This document shows, in pieces, positions 12,101 to 23,349 of a stretch of 64,000 bases of DNA; the first letter of the stretch is position 1; the number at the start of each line of letters is the position of its first letter. This DNA comes from Sabellastarte sp. h YS-2021 (Eukaryota > Annelida > Polychaeta > Sabellida > Sabellidae): assembly GCA_964017235.1 (NCBI GenBank), contig OZ024928.1:82703566-82767565 (forward strand). Reading direction: 5' to 3'. A program made the position numbers and the translations under genes. Under the pieces are notes generated by a model. That model saw only the letters and a list, made by a program, of their open reading frames with translations. It did no database searches and was not told the origin of the DNA.

Positions 12101-12324
12101 GAACTCTTTAAAAACAGCATTTATCCAGCATATTGGTGTCGTCTGTCTTCTACTGCCCCTATCCTCAACACAAGGTTAATTCGACTAGGGAGGAAACCAG
12201 CAACATAGCCATCTGCATATTTTCTCATTGCTTACTGCCATATCATCAATGTTAAATTGAGTCGACTAGGGAGCGTTTCCAGCAGATTTCGTAAGGTGAA
12301 TCTGTACTTGAGATGTATATCACA

Positions 12325-12484
12325 CTTAAAAAAAATAGCATCAGAGATGACAGTACCCCACAGCCTAGGGAAATATTTTTAACACCATGAGATATAGAAG
12401 TACTGTATCAGTACAAAGTTCAGGATACTTTCAGAGCACTGTCAGTTATATAAAGGGCCAAACAATGTTTAAATAGAGAAAACT
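12325..12484. mobile_element. H3 Helentron-like left-end fragment
   Basis: Contains 'aaatagcatcagagatgaca', 'gtaccccacagcctaggga', 'accatgagatata' and 'cagttatataaag', the first ~150 bp of family H3 (compare 31612-31770 and 48950-49080). It is cut off by the start of an H1 element at 12,485. Confidence 0.75.
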
Positions 12485-13430
12485 AGATTGGGCCAACTCG
12501 GCGCCAACATATCCCCAGACAGGTCATCACTCATGCCACAGGTTTTGATCGGGAATTTTTTATGTAAGCCATTTGTTGTATGCCATAAATCTTGGGAAAA
12601 GTTATATGAACTTCAGCACATCAATCTACTAAGTTTATATCTTCCCAAGGAAGATGGTGTATCCCCAGACGCCAAATACATAACTCAACAGAGCAATTTT
12701 CAATCTTCCTGCAATGATAACTCTGAACCTATTTTCAAAGTATTTAAATGATTGATGATTGAATGTCCATTCCAAATTAATAATCCCAAAAGAGCATATC
12801 TGTTTCTATATTTGTTGACAAATAAAATATTATTTCTAACTCAACTCATCATACTTTTCAATCTTCCTGCAAAGGGTGACTCTGAACCTATTTTCAAAGT
12901 ATTTAAATGATTCATAATCCCAAAAGCGCATATCTGTTTCTATATTTGTTCACAAATAAAATATCATTTAAAAATTATATATTATTTATATTATTATTTT
13001 ATTATATTATTTTTAGAATTTGCATTGTTTTTCAGTTATTCATTTCCTCAATTCCTATATATGTGGTCCATATATATGCAACCTAAATATGTGACACAAT
13101 CTCAGTTCTGACTCCCCTTTGTCTTATTAGATAATGAAGCAAACCCCATCTCCCAACCCCACCCCACCCCTCTCCCCTTCTCCACACCTCTCTCACTGTT
13201 ACAGAAGATCTGCAACCCCACTGAAAAGTCTAGTTCTTTGTTTCTCATTTGATATCATTCAATACCTTTGTTTATTTAGTGTCACTCAATAGCTGGAGGT
13301 CCCAGAGGTGGATGGGGGTCGGACTACAAAGAGATAGAGTGCTACAGCACAAATGGTAAACAAACAAAAGGGGTAATCAAATACAAAAAGCTCAGTTAAT
13401 CTTATCACTAAAATAAAATCAAATATATAA
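12485..13430 (-). mobile_element. H1 Helentron-like element, truncated copy 1
   Basis: Starts CTAGATTGGGCCAACTCGGC like the other H1 copies and follows their first ~950 bp, including the pyrimidine-rich tract at 13,140-13,200 and the 'tagctggaggtcccagaggt' block. It ends directly at the start of copy 2. Its missing part would contain the satellite-like core and terminal hairpin. No protein is encoded. Confidence 0.85.
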
Positions 13431-13431
13431 A

Positions 13432-16400
13432 CTAGATTGGGCCAACTCGGCGCCAACATATCCCCAGACAGGTCATCACTCACGCCACAGGTTTTGATCG
13501 GGAATTTTTTAAAACATAATTACCCATTATTATATGAACTTCAGCACATCAATCTACTCTGTTTATATCTCCCCAAGGAAGATGGTGTATCCCCAGACGC
13601 CGAATACATAACTCAAATTATATTTTCAATCTTCCTGCAATGATAACTCTAAACCTATTTTCAAAGTATTTAAATGATTGATGATTGAATGTCCATTCTA
13701 AAATAATAATCCCAAAAGAGCATATCTGTTTCTATATTTGTTGACAAATAAAATATTATTTTTAACTCAACTCATCATATTTTTCAATCTTCCTTCAAAG
13801 TATTTAAATGATTGATGATTCAATGTCCATTCTAAAATTCATAATCCCAAAAGCGCATATCTGTTTCTATATTTGTTCACAAATAAAATATTATTTAAAA
13901 AAAAATTATTTATATTATTATTTTATTATATTATTTTTAGAATTTGCAAATTGTTTTCAGTTATTCATTTCCTCTATACCTATATATGTGGTCCATATAT
14001 ATGCAACCTAAATATGTGACACAATCTCAGTTCTGACTCCCCTTTGTGTTATATGTAATGAAGCCCACCACCTCCCACCCCCACCCCTCTCCCCTTCTCC
14101 ACACCTCTCTCACTATTACACAAGATCTGCAACCCCATTGAGTTCTTTGTTTCTCATCTGATATCATTAAATACCTTTGTTTATTTAGTGTCACTCAATA
14201 TAGCTGGAGGTCCCAGAGGTGGGTGGGGGGAATCCGGGTGGGGGATGTGGGTTGAGCATAAATGGTAAACAAACAATCTATATAAAAGGGGTACTCAAAT
14301 ACAAAAAGAATTGAGAATTTTAAGTATGTGATTATCAACTGAAATGAGTTCATAACTGTAGGAGCTGTGCCAAAATTAACTGAGGCAAGTTGAATAAAAC
14401 TGGGCTAGTTGAGGGTTAAAAATCCCCTAGTTTTACTACATAAGGATATAATTTCATTAATATTGGGACTTAAAGCTCACTTAAAGTGTCCATTTTGTCT
14501 ACTTCAATATGTTTCACCAGTTTCATTTTAAAAAGTGAAGAACTCAGCAAGCAGAGGTATAACACACAAAAATAAGTTCTTAAAAGACTAAGATAGCCAT
14601 AACATTATTAATATTCAAAATTTAAATAGACAGGCATTTCCTTTTAAAAATTCAAAGATTTCAGCTCTATAACCCACATAGTTTGACAGTTACTGGTCTT
14701 TAAAGTGGCATAATATCCATAAATTGGGTTTCTGTGGGCATTTTACAATTGTTAAAGAGACCTTAGCAATTAAACTACAGATCTGAAACTTTTTGGGGGG
14801 ACATACATAACAAACAAAAATCATATATAATACAGTTTAAGACTTGTCACACTAAGCATTTCCAAATAACAGGGCAAAATACGGAAAAAATGTCAAAAAA
14901 GGCACTTGGGCGAGTGTCTATGGCCCTCATACACAGGTTAAATGTCTACTAAAAACCTTGATTTTCGGCATATGTAAAAAGGACATAATAATGCATTCCC
15001 AGATGGGATTTCAGCTCCATCAATCACATAGTTTAACAGTTACAGGGCTTAAAGGTGGTAAAAAGTTCAAATATTGGGTCATTGTGGGCCTTTTAGAGAT
15101 CTCGATGTGGCTTTCAAATTAAAGCTTCAGACTTAAAATTTCTTACATACTAAGATTACACATAGAATATGTATCTAATAAAGTTTGAAACTTCTCAGAC
15201 TTACCATTTCCAAGTTACAGAGCAAAATATGTGAAAAATGTCTTAAAAGGGTCACTCAGGTGGGTGTTAAAGGTCCTCATACACAGGTTAAATGTCTACT
15301 TGAAGCCTTGATTTTTGGCACATGTAAAAAGAACATAATAATGTATTCCCAGATGAGATTTCAGCTCTATCAGTCACATAGTTTAACAGTCACAGGCCTT
15401 AAAATTGGCAAAAAGTCCAAATACTGGGTCTTTATGGGGCCTTCTAGAGACCTAAATGTGGCCTTCAAATTAAAGCTTCAGACTTAAAATTTGTCACATA
15501 CTAAGATTACACATAGAATATGCATCTAATACAGTTTGAAACTTCTTAGACTTACCATTTCCAAGTTACAGGGAAAAATATGTGAAAAATGTCTAAAAAT
15601 GGTCACTCGGGTGGGGATTTATGGTCCTCATACACAGGTTAAATGTCTTCTTAAAGCCTTAATTTTTGGCACATATAAAAATACATACTAATATCTTCTC
15701 AGATAGGATTTGAGCTCTATCAGTCACATAGTTTGACAGTCACAGGGCTTAAAAGTAGCAAAAAGTCCAAATATTGGGTCTTTGGGAGCCTTTTAGAGAC
15801 CTCAACTTGACCTTCAAAATTAAAGCTTCAGACTTAAAATCTGTTACATACTAAGATTACACACAGAATATATATCTAATACAGTTTGAAACTTCTCAGA
15901 CTTACCATTTCCAAGTTACAGGGAAAAAGATGTGAAAAATGTCTTATAAGGGTCACTCGGGTGGGTGTTTATGGTCCTGATACACAGGTTAACTGTCTAT
16001 TAAAGGCCTAAATGTTGGGGCACATATAAGAAAACACATAGATATATTCCCAGATGATATTTAACTTAGATGAGAGACATAGTTTGAAAGCTACAGTGCT
16101 TGAAAGTGGCAAAAAGTGCATAAATTGGGTCTCTGTGGGCACTTTTGAGACCTTAAGTCGACCCCTTTGGGTAAACCTACAGCCCTAAAATTTTCTACAG
16201 ACAAGGATTACATATCAAAGTTATACCTAGCGCAGTTTGAGACTCATCAGAATTATCACTTCCAAATTATAGGGCAAAATATGTGTAAAGTATAGCAAAA
16301 AATCCCTAAGTGGGGGTATTTATGGGCCTCAAACACAATTTTCTCCTCAACTTAAAGTCATGATTTTCGGCACATGTACTAAGAACATATTAATGTGTTG

Positions 16401-17081
16401 TTAGGTAAAATTTCAGCCAGCTGAGCATCATAGTGTGTATAGAACACGCAGAAGTCAATCTGATGGTGTGCTGCTTGAGGTCCCACATTGTGCTTCAATA
16501 TATAAGTCTAAAAAGCATTTTGGCCTTAGCTTTGCATACGATGCCCCAAGAATTTGGAATGATCTTCCTGATGATGTACGCTCAGCTAAATCTCTCTCCT
16601 CATTCAGAAAAAAGTTGAAAACTTACCTCTTTGAAAAAGCTTACCCACCCTAAATCACCCCTAGTTTTTCATTTTGTCTCTCCGTGGTGTCGACCCCTGC
16701 AATGTCCCTGATTTAACGATTACGATCTCTGATTTTGGCTTTCTGCGTCTTAGAGTCTATCATTAGATAGAGATTAAGCGCTATAAAAGTACTATTAGAA
16801 TTAGAATTAGAATAGTTTGTGACCTACAGGGCTCTAAGTGGCCAAAAGTGCAATTTCTGACCTTAAGGTGGCCATAAGTTCTTTTTTACTGGGAGTTTAA
16901 GGTCACCTTAAAATAGGGATCTTCCTTTGGGCACCCTTAACATGTGTACCAAGTTTGAAAAAAAAATATTAATTTGTTTTTGAGTTATCGCGTCCACAAG
17001 GAAATTTCTACGGCGGCGGCGGCGGCGGCGGCGCGACGGACCTGAATCCAATATATCCCCGACTTTCGTCTGGGGATATAA
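13432..17081 (-). mobile_element. H1 Helentron-like element, copy 2 (both ends present)
   Basis: A non-autonomous element. On the plus strand it begins CTAGATTGG and has ATATCCCCAGAC about 25 bp in. It contains a ~350-bp tandem core (repeated 'gaaacttctcagacttacca' near 15187 and 15889, with a variant near 15538), then 'gagttatcgcgtcc', a (CGG)7 run, and ends in a hairpin with arms TATATCCCC/GGGGATATA. The inverted 12-mer GTCTGGGGATAT at the end pairs with the subterminal ATATCCCCAGAC. Read on the minus strand this is 5' hairpin ... CTAG 3', the architecture of Helentron-associated elements. It carries a LINE insertion at 16435-16811 and encodes nothing itself. Confidence 0.85.
16435..16811 (+). 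mobile_element. 5'-truncated CR1/L2-type LINE inserted in H1 copy 2
   Basis: The plus frame at 16435-16653 ends in AYDAPRIWNDLPDDVRSA, SSFRKKLKTYLF and a stop. This is the C-terminal tail after the reverse transcriptase in CR1/L2-like LINEs (pattern AP.LWN.LP...R....FK..LK..L). About 160 bp of 3' untranslated sequence follows, ending 'aagcgctataaaagt' and an ATTAGA microsatellite tail. The insert is flanked by ATAGT duplications (16430-16434 and 16812-16816) and is absent from the same site in H1 copies 3 and 4. Confidence 0.85.
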
Positions 17082-17160
17082 TAAGGAATGTCCAACAGGA
17101 AAATTATATACCTCCAGAATTAAATATAAATTATCAAACCACAAGAACAGATTTATAATA

Positions 17161-19164
17161 ATAATTCAGAATTGAGAATTTTAAGAATGTGATTATCAAC
17201 TGAAATGAGTTAGTAACTGTAGGAACTGTGTCAAAATTAACTGAGGCAAACTGAATAAAACTGGGCTAGTTGAGGGTTAAAAATCCCCTATTTTTACTAC
17301 ATAAGGCTATAATTTCATTAATATTGGACTTATAGCTCACCAGAAAATAACAGTGTCCATTTTGCCTACTTGAATATGTTTAACCAGTTTCATTTTAAAA
17401 AGTTAAAAACTCAGCAAGCAGAGAGATAACACACAAAAATAAGTACTTAAAAGCCTAAGATAGCCATAACATTATTAATAAAAATTTAAATAGACAGGCA
17501 CTTCCTTTGAAAAATTCAAAGATTTCAGCTCTATGACCCACATAGTTCGACAGTTACAGGGCTTTAAAGTGGTATAATATCCATAAACTGGGTCTCTGTG
17601 GGCATTTTACAATTGTTAAAGAGACCTTAGCAATTAAACTACAGAGCTGAAACTTTTTGGGGGACAAACATAACAAACAAAAATTATATATAATACAGTT
17701 TAAGACTTGTCACACTAAGCATTTCCAAATAACAGGGCAAAATACGGAAAAAAATGTCAAAAAAGGTCACTTGGGTGAGTGTTTATGGCCCTCATACACA
17801 GGTTAAATGTCTACTAAAAGCCTTGATTTTCGGCACATGTAGAAAGGACATAATAATGCATTCCCAGATGGGATTTCAGCTCCATCAATCACATAGTTTA
17901 ACAGTCACAGGGCTTAAAGGTGGCAAAAAGTCCAAATATTGGGTCTCTGTGGGCCTTTTAGAGATCTCGATGTGGCCTTCAAATTAAAGCTTCAGATTTA
18001 TAATCTGTCACATACTAAGATTATACATAGAATATATATCTAATAAAGTTTGAAACTTCTCAGACTTACCATTTCCAAGTTACAGAGCAAAATATGTGAA
18101 AAATGTCTTAAAAGGGTCACTTGGGTGGGTGTTTATGGTCCTCATACACAGTTTAAATGTCTACTTGAAGCCATGATTTTTGGCACATGTAAAAAGAACA
18201 TAATAATGTATTCCCAGATGAAATTTCAGCCCTATCAGTCACATAGTTTAACAGTCACAGGGCTTAAAGGTGGCAAAAAGTCCAAATACTGGGTCTTTGG
18301 GAGCCCGTCAGAGACCTCAATGTGGCCTTCAAATTAAAGCTTCAGACTTAAAATTTGTCGCATACTAAGATTACACATAGAATATGTATCTAATACAGTT
18401 TGAAACTTTTCAGACTTACCATTTCCAAGTTACAGGGCAAAATATGTGAAAAATGTCTAAAAAGGGTCACTCGGGTGGGGATTTATGGTCCTCATACATG
18501 GGTTAAATGTCTATTAAAGGCCTAAATTTTGGAGTACATACAAGAAAAACATATTGATATATTCTCAGATGATATTTCACTTAGATGAGAGACATTGTTT
18601 GAAAGCTACAGTGCTTGAAGGTGGCAAAAAGTCCATAAATTGGGTCTCTGTGGGCAATTTTGAGACCTCAAGTCGGCCTAACAGGTAAACCTACAGCCTT
18701 TAAATTTTTCACAGACAAGGATTACATATAAGAGTTACACCTAGAGCAGTTTGAGACTCATCAGAATTACCACTTCCGAATTATAGGGCAAAATATGTTA
18801 AAAATCTAGGAAAAAAGTCTTAAGTGGGGTCTTTATGGGCCCCAAACACAATTTTCTCCTCAACTTAAAGTCTTGATTTTCGGCACATGTACTAAGAATA
18901 TATAAATGTGTTCTCAGGTAAAATTTAAGCCAGATACGCCTCATAGTTTGTGACCTAGAGGGCTCTAAGTGGTCAAAAGTGCAATTTCTGACCTTAAGGT
19001 GGCCATAAGTTCTTTATCATTGGGAGTTTAAGGTCACCTTAAAATAGGGATCTTCCTTTGGGCATCCTTAACATGTGTACCAAGTTTGAAAAAAAAATAT
19101 TAATCCGTTTTTGAGTTATCGCGTCCACAAGGAAATTTCTATGGCGGCGGCGCGACGGACCTGA
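17161..19164 (-). mobile_element. H1 Helentron-like element, copy 2b truncated at both ends
   Basis: Begins inside the element ('aattgagaattttaag', compare 14310) and runs through the ~350-bp core to 'gcgacggacctga' at 19,164. There it stops about 40 bp before the normal end and joins DIRS copy A in the middle of its recombinase gene. The CGG run has only two or three units. Between 17,082 and 17,160 is about 80 bp of other AT-rich sequence. Confidence 0.8.
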
Positions 19165-21498
19165 GGCTGGTACTGAAGCTACTGAAGCCGGCCAACTGAT
19201 TCTTGGAAAGAAAACTGGGTGAAGGGTAAAAAGAGACCTGATTCCAGTTTTCTGGTACCTGATGTTCTTGTATAGCCAGGCATGAATTTCACTGCGGCGC
19301 TTGCCCGAACCCAAGGCTAGGAGGAAGACCGTTTTGAAGGTCAAATGTTTGAGAGACGCCTTTCGCAAGGGCTCAAAGGGAGCCTTGGTCAATTGATGTA
19401 ACACCAGGGACAAATTCCAAGACGGAATACCCCGCCTCCCCTTAGGCCTGTCTCGATGGAAACTGTCTAGAAGGCGAGAAAGATTTTCATCTTTGCTAAT
19501 GTTCAGTGAATCATTACCGAGCATGTCTGCTGTAGCTGTCCGATACCCATCAATGGTACTGGGTTGCAGGTTTTTCTCTGAAAAGAGATATAGCAGTAAG
19601 TCAGCAATCTGGGTTACAGAGGGTGACCGGAAGTCCACCGTATGTGTCTTACACCACTTAACAAAAATGGCCCACTTTGACTTGTACACGGCTCTGGTTG
19701 AGACTCTTTGAGGAGCCTCAATTCTTCCTGCCACTTCCTCAGAGAAGCCTCGTTTCTGGATGGCCGTGACTCTAGGAGCCACGCATGCAGATTGAGATTG
19801 CTGAGATTCCTGTGCACTAGTCCGTTGAACGGCTGTGACACCAGATCTGTCACCAAGGGCAGACAGTCTCCAAAGGAGGGCACAGAGAGAGCCTGACCTC
19901 ATACCCCCTTGCTTGTTTATGTAGGATACCACTGTCGTGTTGTCGGTCGCGACAAGAACAATGTGACCCTTGCACAGAGGCTCGAAACTCTTCAGGGCCA
20001 GGAGAACTGCCTTTAGTTCTAAAAAATTTATGTGAAGGCGGCTTTGTGGTTTCGACCAAACGCCTCTTGCAGTGAAGTCCCCTAAGTGTGCGCCCCAACC
20101 TTCGTTTGAGGCGTCTGTAAACAGTTGAAGAGCATGTTGAAGAGGATGTAAAAGCTGCCCCTCTAACACATTTTGCTCGTTCAGCCACCACCCCAGGTGA
20201 TGGTTGAGCGACAGGGGAACCGGAACGACTTTCTCTAGGACTTCGGGCACATGCCAGTGGCGTTTCAAATGCCACTGGATGGGTCTCATGTGAAGACGGC
20301 CCAGCCAAACTTGCTTCTCCGTGGCCGTAAGAAGTCCTACCAGGGACATGAATTGTCTGACCGTGCAACTGTCCTTGGACATGATGGACTTTAATTTTTC
20401 CTGGAGGGCCCTCCACCGGTCCTGAGCGGGCAACACGCGACCCTTTATCAGATCGAAACGGTAACCTACGAAATTGAAGACCTGCTGGGGAACCAGCTCT
20501 GATTTCTTCAGATTTACCACCCAACCCAACTTTTGGCAAAGGGCCAACAGGGTCTGGGTATGCTGTAGGCACGTTTCCCGGGAACGGGCTCTCAACAACC
20601 AGTCGTCTAGGTACTGGTGGATCCGAATACCCTTTGCTTGAGCCATAAGTTTCACTTCCTTTGTCACCTTGGTAAACTCCACAGGAGCAGTGGCAAGTCC
20701 AAACGGAAGGGCTGTGAATTGAAAGGTCTGACTGTTTAGAAAAAATCTGAGGTACTTCCTTGACCGGTGGTTTATTGGGATGTGGAAATACGCATCGCTG
20801 AAGTCCAGCGAGGTAACCCATTCCTGTTTCTGCAAGGATAACCGGATTGTTTCCGGAGTTTCCATCTTGAAGGTGTTGCTCTGTAAAAACAGATTTAGCT
20901 GGCTTAGGTCTAGGATTGGTCTCCAAGTCCCGTTCGGTTTGGGGACTAAGAATAGTCGGTTGAAGAAGGCAAGGGACGACTTGACAACCACTTTTTCGAC
21001 TACCAACTTTCCTATGAGGCTTCTTAAGGCCTCTGTTAGGGACCAACTTTTGACGGGGTTGGCGTAACCACTCTGAACTAAGGGGAACCTTGTCAACCGT
21101 GTCCTCTGTTTGAAGGGGAGGAATAACCGTCCCTCAGAACAGAAACCACCCGAGGATTTGCACCCATTTCCTGCCAGATATGCCAAAACTGTTGAAGCCT
21201 TCCCCCTACAGGCTGTTCGACGACAGCATTGGGGACATTGGGAACAGAGGGGACAAAAAGGCATTGATCTACACAACATACACCTTTGACATGATTTATT
21301 ATGCTCAAACAATGACCGGGGCTTACACCTTTCTTTTGCGGAAGCCCGTGTGAATGAACAGTAGGAACACGACTGACAGCATGACAACACACATCCGATT
21401 TTAGAGTCACTACATTCAATGTTTTTGAAAACTCTGTCTTTTGGCTCTCTGAATCCAACCGAACTAAATTTACTGGAACACTGGTTGGATTTACACAA
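19165..21498 (-). CDS. DIRS copy A reverse transcriptase - RNase H - truncated recombinase reading frame
   Basis: One open frame that runs on into H1 sequence to 19039. Residues 29-97 are strikingly cysteine-rich (16 Cys). The RT follows from about 175 (LFLVPKPNGTWRPILDL, LPFGLATAP, catalytic YLDD at 296-299). Then come RNase H boxes LFTDASNEGWGAHL, LELKAVLLAL and VATDNTTVVSYINKQGG. After ALLWRL the frame jumps into the recombinase N-terminal domain (AGRIEAPQR..., STIDGYRTA) and GSGKRRSEIHAW with the first catalytic Arg. Compared with copy B about 130 codons are deleted, removing the last RNase H carboxylate and fusing two frames that normally overlap. The recombinase C-terminal HxxR and Tyr boxes are absent, so neither RNase H nor recombinase should work. 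The last ~40 residues are translated H1 sequence. The true start is unclear. Confidence 0.85.
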
Positions 21499-21504
21499 TA
21501 ACTG

Positions 21505-22080
21505 TCATTTATATTGCTTAAAGGCCTGTGACTTGGAGAAACGAGGGTTTGACCCCCGCCCACGACCACGACCCCTGGGCCTGTTCCTGCTAAATTGTCT
21601 CCAGGGTCGCTGCTGCTGCTGCTGCTGCTGTGGTGCTGTCTGATCAGAGGAAGAAGCATGTTTTCTGTCCTTACGATCATAAGGCTTATATCTGTGAGGA
21701 CCCTTCCAAGCAGTGTGCTGAGAAGCACCCGAACCGGGTCCCTGAGCAACACTGCTGGCCTCATATTTGGTTATGTCCTGTTCCGCCGTCATAATGGCAG
21801 CATCCAGAAATAGTCCGTAGCCGAACAACGGGGCATTCCTGAGCAAATTCATAGTGTCCTGTTTTACACCCGTCTTGACGAAATCCAGGTAAGAGTCTCT
21901 GCGGATCAAAACAAGATTAGCCATGTGGACAAACAAACTGTCTGCAATGTGTTGGAGGGAAGTGCCCATAGCAACAGACACCCGTTGGTGGAAGGCCATA
22001 AGATCCCGCAAGTCTGTCAAGGCATTAGAAACTTCCTTGGGAGTTTTACCCTTATTCCAACTTGGAACACAAAAGGGCAA
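21505..22080 (-). pseudogene. DIRS copy A gag, C-terminal part (frameshifted)
   Basis: Encodes a helical region (NALTDLRDLMAFHQRVSVAM and on), a (Gln)7 run from a CTG/CAG tract near 21,610-21,632, and an RGRGRGRG tail. The same layout (helical domain, then Arg/Gly-rich tail) ends the gag of copy B. It lies in a different frame from the upstream part (22052-23203), with the shift at about 22,052-22,080, so gag is broken. The Arg/Gly tail probably binds RNA. It ends just before the RT frame starts. Confidence 0.8.
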
Positions 22081-23203
22081 TGTTCTGAGTCATTCGGTCC
22101 TGCAATTCCGTGGAGCAACGGTTAAAGCCGGCCGCATGATTTATAATATAACTATCCTCCCTTGCGGTGCGCTCCCATCTACGAAGAGACTCCTGCGAGA
22201 TAGGACGGCATGGAGGCCCAGTGGCAGGGTAGGCGGCAGCTCTAGTAATCCTTGGGAATTGGCTGTTGACTTTTGCCTCCGTGTTTCGCCAACTGAAGAC
22301 AGAGCGACCAGGGCGCTGAGTACCTTCTGCTTTCAACATGTGCATCTTGTACCCTTTAGATTGCGTCTTAGGCACTTTAACAAACTGATCACGTTTGAGC
22401 CCGGCTGAGTCTTGTGATCTTGAGGGGTATCCTTCGGCCACCGTCAAGTTCAACCTTTCCAACTTTTGGCAAAGCCAATCGTCCGGCGGCATGGCTACAG
22501 AAATTCTAGTTGGCTTGTTTGGGTGCTTGCCTTTCCATGGGTTAATAGACTTGTCCGGTTCGGTATAGTCTGTTTCAAAAGTAGGGATATGGTGCCATCC
22601 CATGAATGCACGAACTGATCTGACGGTTTCCCGGTATGACATGTCTTCTGTCTGTTCTGGAGGGTCATTTGAATCAGATAACTGACCTTCTTCTTCTTCA
22701 CAGGAACCGGAGTCTGACCGGTCCATAGGGTAATCAGTAAAATGTTCATAATGTTCACTGTGGTCGTCCGGTGGATAGGCACATGCTCCAGCAGAGGGTT
22801 GCCCGAAACCGGATTGAGAGGAAGGAGGTGCACCGGTGTTGCCTGTACTAACATCAAGATCTGACGGGAAAAGGCTAGTATCACCCTTGTTTAAGACCCG
22901 TTGTGAGGCAGACTCCGGACCGGAGCTGGCCACAACCGGGGGTGAGTGAGGAGCTTTTGCTGAAGAAAATTGCCGGACTGGTGAAGGAGACCAGTCCCGT
23001 CTTCTCTCCGGCTTTTGGTCTGGTTTGTGCACCGACGTCTTAGCTAGTTTAGAATCAGAGTCAGTTTTATCCTGTTTACGTGACTTGTGAGACTTTTTCT
23101 TCTTGTCTTTTTCTTCAACTTTCTTCTGCTTAGCAGAATCCTCCACGGCTACCGGAACCTCAACCGGACCGGTGGGACGGGTAGCCGGAGGAACAAAAGG
23201 GTT
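22052..23203 (-). pseudogene. DIRS copy A gag, middle part
   Basis: Low-complexity Lys/Ser/Pro-rich N-terminal half, an acidic stretch (SGSCEEEEGQLSDSND), then a conserved-looking domain (SINPWKGKHPNKPTRISVAM). The frame is open up to the hAT insertion at 23,209 and is in register with the gag start on the far side (27726-28259). Removing the hAT and one 8-bp duplication would therefore leave a continuous frame. A frameshift at the 3' end separates it from the C-terminal part. Confidence 0.8.
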
Positions 23204-23208
23204 CTTAG
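23201..23208. repeat. 8-bp target-site duplication, left copy
   Basis: GTTCTTAG, repeated at 27726-27733 on the other side of the hAT element. Confidence 0.92.
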
Positions 23209-23349
23209 TAGTGTTCTCAATAAACCCTTTTCAGTAGGACCGGGTAGGTAATGATTGCAACGGGCGGGTACCCGGGTACTCGCGCCGATGGGCGATAATA
23301 GCTGAAGCTACAAAAATCTCCATATTTACAGACTTAAAACCTACAAAAA

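Larger units (their letters stand above)
7134..12320 (-). mobile_element. DIRS-type retrotransposon copy C (decayed, 5' part unclear)
   Basis: A minus-strand DIRS element. From its 3' side it keeps a left terminal repeat (7134 onward) and an internal complementary region (7411-7498). It then has remnants of the tyrosine recombinase (about 7,750-8,500), the RNase H linker and RNase H (8,500-9,450), the reverse transcriptase (9,450-10,650) and a Pro/Thr/Gly-rich, probably gag-derived region (10,650-12,100). All frames are broken. Because it repeats segments also present in copy A (for example 8160-8500 equals 19164-19500), it is a separate copy. Its right end is lost where H3 and H1 fragments begin. 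The matching right terminus (28524-28561) is attached to copy A, so the two may have been joined by recombination. Confidence 0.8.

Noticed and set aside
16908-17144. Arginine-rich open frames (runs of Arg then NFLVDAITQK), also at 26896-27306
   Set aside because: They are translations of the CGG run and hairpin end of H1 on the minus strand and recur wherever H1 ends.
19850-21046. A 398-codon frame over the copy A RT as an independent gene
   Set aside because: It lies in another register over the RT-RNase H gene. I mention it only as a possible overlapping recombinase extension, not as a separate gene.
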